From contig JAEWSG010000225.1 of NCBI GenBank assembly GCA_023398495.1, positions 139,951 through 203,950 on the forward strand: a DNA stretch of 64,000 nt. Reading direction: 5' to 3'. Source of the DNA: Bacillota bacterium (GTDB taxonomy: Bacteria; Bacillota; Clostridia; Acetivibrionales; Acetivibrionaceae). The position numbers and the translations under genes are program-made. Position 1 is the first letter of the stretch; every line of letters begins with the position of its first letter. Of the stretch, positions 16,645 through 25,567 are shown piece by piece. The notes beneath the pieces are model-generated. The model was not told the origin of the DNA, made no database searches, and saw only the letters and a list, made by a program, of their open reading frames with translations.

Positions 16645-17289
16645 TTGAAGTCAAATGCGCAGGTTGAGGTAGTTAGGTCTTTTAATACAATGCTTGATGA
16701 AGAGATAATAGATGAAACAAGAACCGGCGATTACAAGGCCCTCGAGTACCTGATCAACAAGTACAAAGGTTTTGTACGTGCAAAGGCGAGAACTTACTTC
16801 CTTATTGGAGCAGATAGAGAAGACATTATACAGGAAGGAATGATCGGACTTTATAAGGCTATAAGAGATTTCAGAGAGGACAAGCTTTCTTCTTTCCGTG
16901 CTTTTGCTGAACTATGTATAACAAGGCAGATTATAACTGCTATAAAGACAGCTACAAGGCAGAAACACATACCTTTAAATTCCTATATTTCATTAAACAA
17001 GCCAATTTTTGATGATGAATCGGATCGTACACTTATGGATATTATTAGTGAAGATACTATAAACGATCCGGAGGAAATGGTAATTAACAGGGAAGAATTT
17101 TCCGGTATTGAAGAAAAGATGGGTGAAATCCTTAGTGGACTTGAATGTGAGGTTTTGGGTCTGTATCTTGAAGGCAAATCCTATCAGGAAATAGCTGTTG
17201 ATCTGGACAGGCATGTAAAATCTATTGACAATGCGTTGCAACGAGTAAAACGCAAATTGGAGAAATATCTGGAAGAAACTAAGCAATAA
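16645..17289 (+). CDS. sigH: RNA polymerase sigma-H factor
   Basis: The product is about 214 aa. It directs early sporulation and stationary-phase transcription. Conserved stretches KALEYLINKYKGFVRAKA, YFLIGADREDIIQEGMIGLY, FAELCITRQIITAIKTATRQ and KHIPLNSYISLNKPIFD, and the C-terminal HVKSIDNALQRVKRKLEKYL, agree closely with B. subtilis SigH. The frame opens at ATG 16624, but the ribosome site 'gaggggg' (16631-16637) is placed for TTG 16645. It is transcribed from the consensus SigA promoter at 16486-16514 through a leader with a hairpin, and ends at the hairpin at 17304-17351. Confidence 0.95.
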   Translation: MKSNAQVEVVRSFNTMLDEEIIDETRTGDYKALEYLINKYKGFVRAKARTYFLIGADREDIIQEGMIGLYKAIRDFREDKLSSFRAFAELCITRQIITAIKTATRQKHIPLNSYISLNKPIFDDESDRTLMDIISEDTINDPEEMVINREEFSGIEEKMGEILSGLECEVLGLYLEGKSYQEIAVDLDRHVKSIDNALQRVKRKLEKYLEETKQ

Positions 17290-17303
17290 TTTGAATAAAT
17301 CAA

Positions 17304-17351
17304 AGAATTACCACTGGACTATTTTCGGTTTTAGTGGTATAATTCTTTTTG
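17304..17351 (+). terminator. Terminator of sigH
   Basis: AGAATTACCACT pairs with AGTGGTATAATTCT, followed by TTTTT. Confidence 0.85.
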
Positions 17352-17365
17352 CTTCGAAATTGTAG

Positions 17366-17439
17366 GCGGGTGTAATTCAATGGTAGAATATCAGCTTCCC
17401 AAGCTGACTGCGTGGGTTCGATTCCCATCACCCGCTCCA
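17366..17439 (+). tRNA. tRNA-Gly (CCC)
   Basis: The full cloverleaf is present: acceptor GCGGGTG/CACCCGC, anticodon stem TCAGC/GCTGA with loop TTCCCAA giving anticodon CCC, T-loop GGTTCGATTCC, and an encoded CCA end. Confidence 0.95.
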
Positions 17440-17454
17440 CGAAATTTAATACAT

Positions 17455-17530
17455 GCCCTCATAGCTCAGTCGGCAGAGCGCATCCATGGTAAGGATGAGG
17501 TCATCGGTTCGATTCCGATTGAGGGCTCCA
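17455..17530 (+). tRNA. tRNA-Thr (GGT)
   Basis: The full cloverleaf is present: acceptor GCCCTCA/TGAGGGC, D-arm GCTC/GAGC, anticodon stem CATCC/GGATG with loop ATGGTAA giving anticodon GGT, T-stem ATCGG/CCGAT, and an encoded CCA. Its last 50 bases recur at 24466, 27587 and 30481, so it is the probable attachment gene of the accessory region to its right. Confidence 0.96.
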
Positions 17531-17535
17531 GTGAT

Positions 17536-17582
17536 AAGACCCTTGAGACGTTGATTAGTCAGTGTTTCGAGGGTTTTTGTTT
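17536..17582 (+). terminator. Terminator after tRNA-Thr
   Basis: CCCTTGA..AC pairs with GT..TCGAGGG, then TTTTTGTTT. Confidence 0.7.
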
Positions 17583-17802
17583 GCCCTTTTGTGTTATCTC
17601 AATTGATGTAAAATTTACAGTTATTGGTGGCCTAGACAATTTTTTTATGTGCGAAGTTTGAGTTATATATAAAAAAATATGAAAAAAAATTATAATAAGT
17701 TGTTACATTTTTTAATTTTCATATGTATTAATTAATAGATAAAACAAAGACTTACTAAATTATAGTCAATTGTATAATGAAGGTATTTGGAGGTATAGTT
17801 AA

Positions 17803-18357
17803 TTGGATAATGACAATATATTGGTAACAAATATACTTAACGGCAATATTGATTCGTTTTCAATACTAGTATCTAAGTATGAAAATCGATTATTTAACTT
17901 TTTACTCCGTTTGACCTCATCTAGAGAAGACTCTGAGGAAATTCTGCAAGAAGTTTTTATAAGAGTTTATAATTATCTATACAGATATGATAGCAAGTGG
18001 CAGTTCTGTAGTTGGATGTATAGCATAGCCGTCAATTCTTTTAAGGACTTTTATAAGAAGAAAAAGAGAAGAATCACTGAATATTATGACTATACATTTG
18101 ATTATATAGTAGATTCATTCTCGCCTATAGAAGATGCTTACGAAACTAAAGAACTTTATGATGAGGTTGTAAAGCTAATTAATCAGTTGAAAGAGGAACA
18201 AAGGGCAGCACTTATACTTAAACATATTCAGGGCTTTTCATACAGTGAAATAGCAAGAATACTAGGGATGTCCCCAGATAATGCACGAATGATGGTGTTT
18301 AGGGCAAGGCAAACCATCAGTTATGGATTTTTAAAAAATATAAAGAGAGGTGTATAG
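17803..18357 (+). CDS. ECF-type RNA polymerase sigma factor
   Basis: The product is 184 aa. TTG 17803 follows 'ggagg' by 9 bases. Region 2 (FSILVSKYENRLFNFLLRLT, DSEEILQEVFIRVYNYLYRY, FCSWMYSIAVNSFKDFY) and region 4 (LKEEQRAALILKHIQGFSYS followed by EIARILGMSPDNARMMVFRAR) are complete, and the linker between them is short, as in ECF factors. The stop is 2 bases before the start of the anti-sigma gene, so they form an operon. The regulated genes are not visible. It lies directly after tRNA-Thr, at the left end of the accessory region. Confidence 0.92.
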   Translation: MDNDNILVTNILNGNIDSFSILVSKYENRLFNFLLRLTSSREDSEEILQEVFIRVYNYLYRYDSKWQFCSWMYSIAVNSFKDFYKKKKRRITEYYDYTFDYIVDSFSPIEDAYETKELYDEVVKLINQLKEEQRAALILKHIQGFSYSEIARILGMSPDNARMMVFRARQTISYGFLKNIKRGV

Positions 18358-18359
18358 AA

Positions 18360-19733
18360 ATGATTTGTAAATATGATTTCGAAGAAATAACTAAGTACTT
18401 TGAAGGCAATCTATCAAAAGAAAAAAATGCCGAAATAGCAGCACATGTGGACACATGTAAGATATGCAGTACAGTGTATAGATCTCTTAATTTAACTAAA
18501 AAGTATGTTAATGCTGATGTTGCATATAAAGGTAATGTTTTATGTTTAATTGAGGAATCACTGGATAAGGATAAATATCGTAGAGGCAAAAAGTGGTTGT
18601 TTTTCTTGGATAAATTACTGTTTAACAACAAAAATATCATTAAAAGCTCAATTGCTACAGCGATTGTTTTAGTTTTCATAGCATTCACTCTACAGAATTG
18701 GTATATTAATTTAAATGATGAGAAACTCAAAGGTGAAAAGATAGCAAATAATGCGGAAGAACATAATAACTCGCCTACAACCAGCAATAATAGTTTAGGC
18801 AATGACAGTACTATAGTATCTAAAAGTGTTACTGAAGAAAAAATATTCAAAAAACTTTTAGAAGAAGGCGACACAAAATTGAAATTAAAAGAAATTCTTG
18901 AAAATATTCAACCTATAGATTGGAAAATTTACGAAAAGGTTAGTAATGGAAAATCTATTGACTTACTAAATTTTATATACATCAATATCAATTTTGTAGA
19001 AAATAATGATATTCCGTTCCTTTTGAGGGCTAATAAAAATCTGGATGGAGCATATTCTGAATTATATTCATCCATAATAGGAAAACTTTTCATAAGGGAC
19101 AAATTTCAATTTGTAAAAATATTGAGTAAATTAAGCCCTCAAGAAATAAAAGCTGCATCTGAATTTGTTTCTTATTATTGCAGTTCAAGTTCTAAAAATG
19201 TTATAGAGGAAATGAAAGAATTATTGAAATCAAGTGATATAGGTGACGATGAAAAGAATACGGTTAAAATTTTAATAGGTTCTTTAGATGAAATACTGAC
19301 AATGTCACCGGAAATACCAACCACCTATATAAGCTACAATGGGTATAAAATATTGGCTTATACTAGCACTGATCCGTTAATTAATGAAAAAACTGTTAAG
19401 ATATTTCAAGATACTTCTTTAAGGTTCTTATTTGCATTAATAAAAGAAGATTCACAAGTATTACAGGGATTATGTACAGAAGAACTTTATAGCGAAATCA
19501 CAAAAACATATGAGAACAAAGAGATTCAAAGTATGTATAAAGACTTGGTTGGTGCTAAAATTACTGGTTTTGAAAGCATAACTTCTCCTATTATTTCGGA
19601 AGATAGCAATAATAATAAGAAAGTATATGTAAATATTCTATTTAATACTAGTAGCTTATCACGAGTTGTTCATTTTAGTATAACATTTAGCAATGAATTA
19701 GAAACGCCTAAAATTGAAAGTTTTGGAATTTAA
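18360..19733 (+). CDS. Zinc-finger anti-sigma factor, membrane-bound
   Basis: The product is 457 aa and the probable partner that holds the ECF sigma factor at the membrane. The cytoplasmic N-terminus has the anti-sigma zinc motif His29-x3-Cys33-x2-Cys36 in AHVDTCKICSTVYR. One membrane helix is near residues 96-115 (SIATAIVLVFIAFTLQNWY). An extracytoplasmic domain of about 340 residues follows and has no family I recognise; part resembles surveillance modules that include ICSS-free alpha-helical repeats, but this is weak. It starts 3 bases after the sigma factor stop. Regulated proteolysis is the usual mechanism for the family and is inferred here. Confidence 0.82.
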   Translation: MICKYDFEEITKYFEGNLSKEKNAEIAAHVDTCKICSTVYRSLNLTKKYVNADVAYKGNVLCLIEESLDKDKYRRGKKWLFFLDKLLFNNKNIIKSSIATAIVLVFIAFTLQNWYINLNDEKLKGEKIANNAEEHNNSPTTSNNSLGNDSTIVSKSVTEEKIFKKLLEEGDTKLKLKEILENIQPIDWKIYEKVSNGKSIDLLNFIYININFVENNDIPFLLRANKNLDGAYSELYSSIIGKLFIRDKFQFVKILSKLSPQEIKAASEFVSYYCSSSSKNVIEEMKELLKSSDIGDDEKNTVKILIGSLDEILTMSPEIPTTYISYNGYKILAYTSTDPLINEKTVKIFQDTSLRFLFALIKEDSQVLQGLCTEELYSEITKTYENKEIQSMYKDLVGAKITGFESITSPIISEDSNNNKKVYVNILFNTSSLSRVVHFSITFSNELETPKIESFGI

Positions 19734-19916
19734 GTTTATTTAAAAGCTGCAGTAGATCTGTCCACGAAAGACGAGCAGAATAAAATAGCGTAGTTCTAAA
19801 AAATGACCCGTCTGATTATACTGAACCGCTTCCTGTCAAGTAGATAGGAAATAATTATTTTAGTATAAATATAATAAATAAAAACCTAAGGGGTATGAGA
19901 GAGGAAGTGTAGCGAG

Positions 19917-20774
19917 TTGAAGAAAAAAGTATTATTATCATTTGTATTTTTGGTTGTTGCATCCGTATTTATTACAATGATTTTATCTTCATGCACTAAA
20001 TATGATAGAGGGTTGTCAAATCAAGCAACAGGAAAGTTTGAAGAAAACTTATCTCAGAACCAGAACCCAAAACTCCCTAATGCATTTGATGTTGAGAAAA
20101 TTAAAAATGCATTATCAGAGTATATAAATTACCGAATATGGTTATATCCATCAAAAATAGAGGATAATTATTCGCCGGAAAATTTTGATAATTTTATGAA
20201 CAAGTCCATTGATATAGAAATTCGTGTATACAATACTGATACTTTAGAGTCTGTGTATGGACACACAAGTATTGGGCATTTACTAACTATTAAAAATGAA
20301 AATGGATTTGTATATTGCAATGGTCAAGTAAGAGAAGGAGATACTATGTGGCCTGAAGGTGAAAATTATCAAGTAGTTGAAAAATATACATATACTATTC
20401 AATCACCTAGAAAGCCAAATTATGGTGCGTCCACTCGAAAAGATGAAATGATTTCAAAACTAGAGTTTACTGTAAAATCTGCTTGTGAGAGCTACTACAA
20501 TGAGGATGCACAACCTGATAAATGGACAAATCTTGAGGTATATATTGCTGACTTTTATGAATATGAAATGGGTGCACACGCATGGATTTGTAGACAAGAT
20601 GGAACAGCAGTATGTTTTCCTGTATATTTTGAAATTAAGAATGGTTTATTGGAAATTCAACCCGCTAAACCATATGAAATCAATAAGAATGAACTTTCAG
20701 AATTTTCTAAACATTTATTTGAGAGGGATATTAGTGATGCTGTAAGAGTTTTTAAATGTAATTTTAGTAACTGA
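19917..20774 (+). CDS. Putative lipoprotein
   Basis: The product is 285 aa. It has a lipoprotein signal (MKKKVLLSFVFLVVASVFIT then MILSSC) with Cys26 as the likely lipid attachment site. The start is TTG 19917 after 'gagaggaag'. The mature part is rich in Tyr, Glu and Asn with an aromatic C-terminal half (YIADFYEYEMGAHAWICRQ) that looks like a globular domain. The family is not recognised. It lies 183 bases after the anti-sigma gene and could belong to the regulon of that system, but no shared promoter is evident. Confidence 0.68.
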   Translation: MKKKVLLSFVFLVVASVFITMILSSCTKYDRGLSNQATGKFEENLSQNQNPKLPNAFDVEKIKNALSEYINYRIWLYPSKIEDNYSPENFDNFMNKSIDIEIRVYNTDTLESVYGHTSIGHLLTIKNENGFVYCNGQVREGDTMWPEGENYQVVEKYTYTIQSPRKPNYGASTRKDEMISKLEFTVKSACESYYNEDAQPDKWTNLEVYIADFYEYEMGAHAWICRQDGTAVCFPVYFEIKNGLLEIQPAKPYEINKNELSEFSKHLFERDISDAVRVFKCNFSN

Positions 20775-20899
20775 TACTTATTTATCTTTGGTTTTAGGAG
20801 CATTCGTGTAAATAAGAAGTATGATCTTTGAGAAATAGCTTCCCTGACGTACAATATGAATGTGCTAAATCAAGCCCGATAATGTATAAATCAAACATA

Positions 20900-21432
20900 A
20901 GTAGGAGTAGATATCGGTAGCAAGATTCATTACGCTAGAGCTTTCGATTTTAGAGCCCTTGAATTTTCTAAAAAGCATTCGGGTTTGAAAACAACAGAGA
21001 AGGCTTCAATGCTTTTGACAGCTGGGCTACAGAGTTTATGAAGAAAAACAACAAGACAAAAGCATTTGTTGGAATGGAACCTACTGGTCATTGTTGGTAT
21101 GGTTTTGGATGTCATTTACAGAACATGTGCGTAGAATTTGGTATGGCAAAGCGTTCTAAAGAGCTAGATGATAACACACCAAGTAAACATGATCGTAAAA
21201 AACCAAAAACAATTGCAATGCTGGTCAAAGACGGAAGATATCTGATTCCGTACATGCAGGAAGGTATATACCGAGAACTAGGAAATCTTTTGGAACTACG
21301 CCGATAAAATGTTGTGCAGTTGATTAGCATACAAAACAGAGTTAAAAGATGGTTGGCAATATACTTTCCTGAGTTTAATACTGTTTTTAAGAAATGGACT
21401 GGTAAGGTAGCATTGCTTATGTTGAAGCATTT
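20900..21432 (+). pseudogene. IS110-family transposase remnant
   Basis: Translation across frames gives VDIGSKIHYARAFDFRAL, then AFDSW, then KAFVGMEPTGHCWYGFG (DEDD-type active-site region with Glu), KHDRKKPKTIAMLVKDGRY, and RNLLELRR-like text, a stop, and VKRWLAIYFPEF. These are the order and motifs of IS110 transposases. At least one frameshift and an internal stop make it dead. The element is cut at about 21432, where an AbiEii fragment begins without a gap, so a recombination or deletion joint lies there. Confidence 0.8.
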
Positions 21433-21627
21433 TACTATCCGGGGTTGGAGGAAATGCTTGTATTAAAGGGTGGGACAGCCACTAATTTAACCATATTCAA
21501 CCTCCCCAGGTTATCAGTTGATATTGACCTGGATTTTTCCTCTGATGTAACAAGAGAAGAGATGCTTACTAAGCGAGATACAATTAACACTTTGCTGAAA
21601 AATTACTTTGAATCCGAAGGATATTAG
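21433..21627 (+). pseudogene. AbiEii nucleotidyltransferase fragment
   Basis: The fragment encodes LEEMLVLKGGTATNLTIFNL and SVDIDLDFSSDVTREEM and then a stop. It is nearly identical in DNA to the intact AbiEii at 25679-25862. It keeps the nucleotidyltransferase core motif but has no start, no C-terminus and no antitoxin beside it. It is a left-over of a second abiE copy fused to the IS110 remnant. Confidence 0.88.
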
Positions 21628-21733
21628 TGAGAAGTTATGTAATTACCCCTTTTTCTTGCAAATTTTTCGACTATGTTTTAAAAATATGCTAGAATAATAG
21701 TGGTAAAATACGACAATGAAGGGCGGGCATTAA

Positions 21734-23233
21734 ATGGCTAGCGAAAAGATAACACTTGAAGAATTAAAATCTTTCTTATGGGAAAGTGCCAATATATTGC
21801 GTGGAAGTATTGATTCCAGCGACTTTAAGACATACATTTTTGCCTTGTTATTCTACAAGAGGCTTTGTGATGTATGGGAAGAAGAATATGAAAAGGTTAA
21901 AGCAGAATATGGAGAAGAACAGGCTCTTGACCCTGACGAACATAGATACAATATCCCTAAGGATTACTTCTGGTCTGATATAAGAAAAGTCTCTAAGAAT
22001 ATGGGAGAAGCTCTAAATAAAGCCTTTAACAAGATAGAAGATTTAAACCCTAGACTATATGGTGTATTTGGCGGTATAGACTTTGCCGACACCAATAAAT
22101 TCAGTGATGCTACCATTGAAAAGCTTCTAGCCCATTTCGATAGAAAAAGACTACGCAACTGCGATGTTGAGCCTGATATTTTAGGTAATGCTTATGAATA
22201 CCTTATAGCCCAGTTTGCCGATGATGCAGGTAAAAAAGGTGGGGAATTCTTCACACCTAAAGAAGTTGTAAGGCTTATTGTGGATTTGATTGACCCTGTA
22301 GAAAATAATTCGGTTTATGACCCTGCTTGCGGTTCTGGGGGTATGCTTCTTGAATGCTTTAAACATCTTCAAACTAAAGGCTGTAACCCTAAAAACCTCA
22401 CCATGTATGGTCAGGAAAAGAACCTGAATACTTGGTCTATCTGTAAAATAAATATGTTCTTGCATGATATTGAAAGTGCATTTATCGAACGTGGTGATAC
22501 GCTTGTTGACCCCAAACACCTTGTTAATACTGGTGAAGGAACAAGAGGTGCTTTAAAGACTTTCGACAGAGTGGTGGCAAATCCCCCATTCTCTTTGAAA
22601 AATTGGGGTGAAGAAGTTTGGAAAGCTGGTGACCCATTCGGCAGGGATAAATTTGGTGTGCCACCTAAGAGCTACGGCGACCTTGCATTTGTGCAACATA
22701 TGATAGCTTCTTTAAATAGCAGGGGTGAAATGGGTGTGGTGCTTCCTCATGGAATTCTATTTAGAGGTGGTAGTGAAGGAAATATAAGAAAAGGTATTCT
22801 TGAAAGTGATTTGATTGAAGCAGTAGTTGGATTGCCACAAAACTTATTCTTTGGTACTGGTATTCCTGCCTGTGTGTTGATTATTAATAAAGATAAGGAT
22901 AATGATCGAGTTGGTAAAGTGTTGTTTATTGACGCAAGTAATGATTATCAGGAGGGTAAGAATCAAAATACCCTGAGGGAGCAGGATATTGAAAAAATAG
23001 TGAGTGCATTTAACGGATACACTGATATAGACAAGTTTTGCCGAGTTGTTGAATTGAAAGAGATAAAGGAAAATGATTATAACCTTAATATAAAGCGGTA
23101 TGTAGATACTTCTGAGGAAGAAGTAAAGATTGATGTACGGGCTAAGGTTGCCGAATTAAGGGAACTTGAAGCGGAATATGTGGTGATAGAGGAAAAGTTT
23201 AGTGGGTATTTGAAGGAGCTTGGATATGAGTAA
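21734..23233 (+). CDS. hsdM: Type I restriction-modification DNA methyltransferase subunit
   Basis: The product is 499 aa. It methylates adenine in the target of a type I system. An N-terminal helical HsdM_N domain (residues 1-140) precedes the N6_Mtase domain with SAM-binding DPACGSGGML (from Asp196) and the catalytic NPPF (283-286). The C-terminal region ends with a helical tail used to dock HsdS. ATG 21734 follows 'gaagggcggg'. Its last 8 bases overlap the next gene. No hsdR is present and hsdS is cut short, so the enzyme is probably orphaned. A deleted copy of this gene is at 26592-26738. Confidence 0.94.
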   Translation: MASEKITLEELKSFLWESANILRGSIDSSDFKTYIFALLFYKRLCDVWEEEYEKVKAEYGEEQALDPDEHRYNIPKDYFWSDIRKVSKNMGEALNKAFNKIEDLNPRLYGVFGGIDFADTNKFSDATIEKLLAHFDRKRLRNCDVEPDILGNAYEYLIAQFADDAGKKGGEFFTPKEVVRLIVDLIDPVENNSVYDPACGSGGMLLECFKHLQTKGCNPKNLTMYGQEKNLNTWSICKINMFLHDIESAFIERGDTLVDPKHLVNTGEGTRGALKTFDRVVANPPFSLKNWGEEVWKAGDPFGRDKFGVPPKSYGDLAFVQHMIASLNSRGEMGVVLPHGILFRGGSEGNIRKGILESDLIEAVVGLPQNLFFGTGIPACVLIINKDKDNDRVGKVLFIDASNDYQEGKNQNTLREQDIEKIVSAFNGYTDIDKFCRVVELKEIKENDYNLNIKRYVDTSEEEVKIDVRAKVAELRELEAEYVVIEEKFSGYLKELGYE

Positions 23234-24065
23234 TTTAGTTTTGTTTGAAGATAAAAATGTAAGAAGGATTTGGCATAACGAAAGATGGTATTTTTCTGTA
23301 ATTGATATTGTTTTTATTCTTACAAATACGGAGAATGCGAGAAGATATTGGAGTGACATTAAAAGAAGGCTTAAAAAAGAGGGTTTCAATGAGTTGTACG
23401 ATTTTATCGTACAACTGAAATTACAATCAAGTGATGGGAAAAAATATCAGACTGATTGTGCAGATGCGGAAAGCTTGTTAAGAATAATTCAAACTATACC
23501 GTCTCCCAAAGCAGAACCGTTTAAAAGATGGCTTGCTAAAGTTGGTTATGAAAGATTAGAAGAAATTGAAAACCCTGAGCTTGCAACAAGGAGAATAAGG
23601 GAAACTTACAAGTTAAAAGGTTATAGTGATGAGTGGATAGAGAAAAGAATGCGTGGCATTGCTGTTCGTGATGAACTGACTGATGAGTGGAAAAAACGAG
23701 GGGTTAAAGAACAGCGAGAATATGCTATTCTGACAGCTGAAATAAGCAAAGCTACGTTTGGGATGACACCAGCAGAATATAAAAAGTTTAAAGAACTTGA
23801 TAGACCAACTGAGAATTTACGTGACCATATGACCGACTTGGAGCTTATTTTTACAATGCTAGGAGAAGCTTCCACCACTGAAATCGCTAGAAATAGAGAT
23901 GCTACAGGATTTGTAGAGAATAAAGAAGCTGCGATTGAAGGTGGTACTGTTGCAGGAAGTGCAAGAAAAGATTTGGAAAACAGGACTGGTAAAAAGGTTG
24001 TTACTAAAGATAATTATAAAGGTTTGACTGAGGGCAAAAAGAGGAAGAAGCTTAAAGGAGAATAA
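23226..24065 (+). CDS. BRO-N domain protein in a type I RM operon
   Basis: The product is 279 aa. ATG 23226 lies inside the hsdM stop region and follows 'aaggag'. The N-terminal 100 residues (LFEDKNVRRIWHNERWYFSV, then IDIVFILT, ARRYWSDIKRRL) are a BRO-N/antirepressor-type DNA-binding domain. The C-terminal half (RGIAVRDELTDEWKKRGV, EYAILTAEISKATFGMTPAEYK, split here, and GFVENKEAAIEGGTVAGSAR) is conserved in proteins found between hsdM and hsdS. This recurrent position suggests a regulatory or accessory role in the system, but the mechanism is not known. Confidence 0.78.
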   Translation: MSNLVLFEDKNVRRIWHNERWYFSVIDIVFILTNTENARRYWSDIKRRLKKEGFNELYDFIVQLKLQSSDGKKYQTDCADAESLLRIIQTIPSPKAEPFKRWLAKVGYERLEEIENPELATRRIRETYKLKGYSDEWIEKRMRGIAVRDELTDEWKKRGVKEQREYAILTAEISKATFGMTPAEYKKFKELDRPTENLRDHMTDLELIFTMLGEASTTEIARNRDATGFVENKEAAIEGGTVAGSARKDLENRTGKKVVTKDNYKGLTEGKKRKKLKGE

Positions 24066-24067
24066 TC

Positions 24068-24391
24068 ATGAGTGTTCGTGATGGATATAAAATGACTGAG
24101 TTGGGCGAGATACCTAATGATTGGGAAGTAAAGAAATTAGATGATGTATGCTTGGTTCTTGATAGCAAAAGGAAGCCTGTAAAATCGGAGGACAGGGAAA
24201 ATATGAAGGGTGATATACCCTATTATGGTGCTTCGGGAATAATTGATTGGGTGAATGATTATATCTTTGACGAAGACTTAATCTTATTTGCTGAAGATGG
24301 TGAAAATATTAAGACAAGAAATTTGCCCTTGGCTTTTAGAGTATCGGGAAAGTGTTGGGTAAATAACCATGCTCATGTATTTACTTTTTAA
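24068..24391 (+). pseudogene. hsdS: Truncated type I specificity subunit
   Basis: The product is 107 aa. It is the first part of HsdS: the start MTELGEIPNDWEVKKLDDVC is the classic beginning of a target-recognition domain, and DIPYYGASGIIDWVNDYIF and LFAEDGENIKTRN fit TRD1. A full HsdS has two TRDs and about 400 residues, so about three quarters are missing. The frame ends at 24391, where the sequence shared with the boundary of the next module begins. The break thus coincides with a recombination joint. No target recognition is expected from this fragment alone. Confidence 0.85.
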
Positions 24392-24515
24392 TAAAATCAC
24401 GAACAATACAAATCTTCAAATATAGTAATATCAAGCCTTCTACGACTTGGGTCAAAATTTGACTCCATCCATGGTAGGAACGAGGTCATCGGTTCGATTC
24501 CGATTGAGGGCTCCA
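24392..24515 (+). repeat. att-like module boundary 1 with tRNA-Thr 3' end
   Basis: 24466-24515 copies the last 50 bases of tRNA-Thr (17481-17530) with a few changes in the anticodon arm; the T-arm ATCGG/CCGAT is retained. The 75 bases before it (24392-24465) are related to those before the copy at 27587, as expected for the left arm of a shared attP. Confidence 0.88.
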
Positions 24516-24519
24516 GATT

Positions 24520-24553
24520 TAAGCGGCTTTCAGGGTTTTCTGAAGGTTGTTTT
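24520..24553 (+). terminator. Hairpin after att copy 1
   Basis: GGCTTTCAG-ggtttt-CTGAAGG then TTGTTTTT, a terminator carried along with the tRNA end. Confidence 0.55.
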
Positions 24554-24667
24554 TCATTTAATACCCTTATGAGAAGAAGTTAACTTGTTTTAGGTTTTCT
24601 GGTAGTTCAAAAGGAAAGCGTCCAATTTGGTATTTGCCGCAAATTTATTGGATGCTATTAAATTATT

Positions 24668-24699
24668 AACGTAGGTGTACGAAAGTATATACCTGCGTT
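24668..24699. promoter_or_regulatory. Inverted repeat 1 upstream of abiEi
   Basis: AACGTAGGTGTA is inverted as TATACCTGCGTT. With the second repeat at 24735 it forms a two-operator arrangement like the one bound by AbiEi antitoxins. Confidence 0.65.
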
Positions 24700-24734
24700 A
24701 TAATAACAATAGTATAATTAAGGACGCTATTAAA

Positions 24735-24778
24735 ATTTTAACACAGGTGTATAAAAATATATACTTGTGTGCTAAAAT
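24735..24778. promoter_or_regulatory. Inverted repeat 2 upstream of abiEi
   Basis: ATTTTAACACAGGTGTATA is inverted with few mismatches as TATACTTGTGTGCTAAAAT. It shares the AGGTGTA/TATACyTG core with repeat 1 and lies about 70 bases away, just before the ribosome site. Confidence 0.65.
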
Positions 24779-24796
24779 TAATAGTAGGTGATGAAA

Positions 24797-25567
24797 ATGA
24801 AACATTATGAACAACTTTTAAAGTTAGAGGTTTTTAATTTCAAAAAAGCTGAGCAAATTGTTGGAACAACAAATGCTACCAAACGTTTACTAGATCGGTA
24901 TGTTGAAAAGGGTCTTTTGAAAAAGATAAGGAGAGACTTTTACTATTGTAGCAACCTTGAAAACAAGAATAGTACAGTAGACAGATTCATAGTTGGAAGT
25001 AATATAAATGCGACAGCTTACATATCTCACCACTCTGCTTTTGAATATCATGGCCTTGCGAATCAGACATTTTATGAGGTGTATGTTGCTTCTGACAAAG
25101 TTTTTAGAAACTTTGAATTTGAAGATATAGCTTATAAATACATAAAGGCTCACTTCGATAATGGAGTTATGGTTCCAGAAACGAACTCAAAGATACGAGT
25201 TACAAATGTTGAGAGGACCGTTATAGACTGCATAAAAAGTATAGATCTTGTCGGAGGGACAGAAGAGCTTTTCCAATGCCTAGATTCTGTTTTAACACTT
25301 AACAATAACAGGCTCTATGAGTATTTAAAACTTTATGATATACAATTCTTGTATCAGAAGGCAGGATATATATTTGAACGGTATAAAACTGATTTCGGTA
25401 TCAGGGATGAACTTATAGATGTTTGTTTACAAAAGGTAGGGGAAGGTATAAGATATTTTGATGAGGATGCTCGGGATGGTAATGGTGTATTGATTAAGAG
25501 ATGGAATCTCATAATACCGAAGGACATAAATAATGATTTTAGCAGGGAGGTGACGGAGTTTGTATAA
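24797..25567 (+). CDS. abiEi: AbiEi antitoxin of a type IV toxin-antitoxin system
   Basis: The product is about 256 aa. The frame opens at GTG 24788; ATG 24797 fits 'aggtg' better. The N-terminal winged helix (FNFKKAEQIVGTTNATKRLL, DRYVEKGLLKKIRRDFYY) is the DNA-binding AbiEi domain. A C-terminal domain includes ATAYISHHSAFEYHGLANQ and VTNVERTVIDCIKSIDLVGG. AbiEi represses its own promoter and counteracts AbiEii. Two inverted repeats directly upstream are probable operators. It overlaps abiEii by 8 bases. AbiE systems give abortive-infection phage defence and help retain mobile elements. Confidence 0.9.
   Translation: MKHYEQLLKLEVFNFKKAEQIVGTTNATKRLLDRYVEKGLLKKIRRDFYYCSNLENKNSTVDRFIVGSNINATAYISHHSAFEYHGLANQTFYEVYVASDKVFRNFEFEDIAYKYIKAHFDNGVMVPETNSKIRVTNVERTVIDCIKSIDLVGGTEELFQCLDSVLTLNNNRLYEYLKLYDIQFLYQKAGYIFERYKTDFGIRDELIDVCLQKVGEGIRYFDEDARDGNGVLIKRWNLIIPKDINNDFSREVTEFV

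Noticed and set aside
17380..17661. 93-aa frame
   Set aside because: It runs through both tRNA genes and has no ribosome site.
24466..24515. tRNA-like sequence as a gene (also 27587 and 30481)
   Set aside because: Only the 3' 48-50 bases are present; no acceptor 5' strand or D-arm, so these are attachment-site copies.
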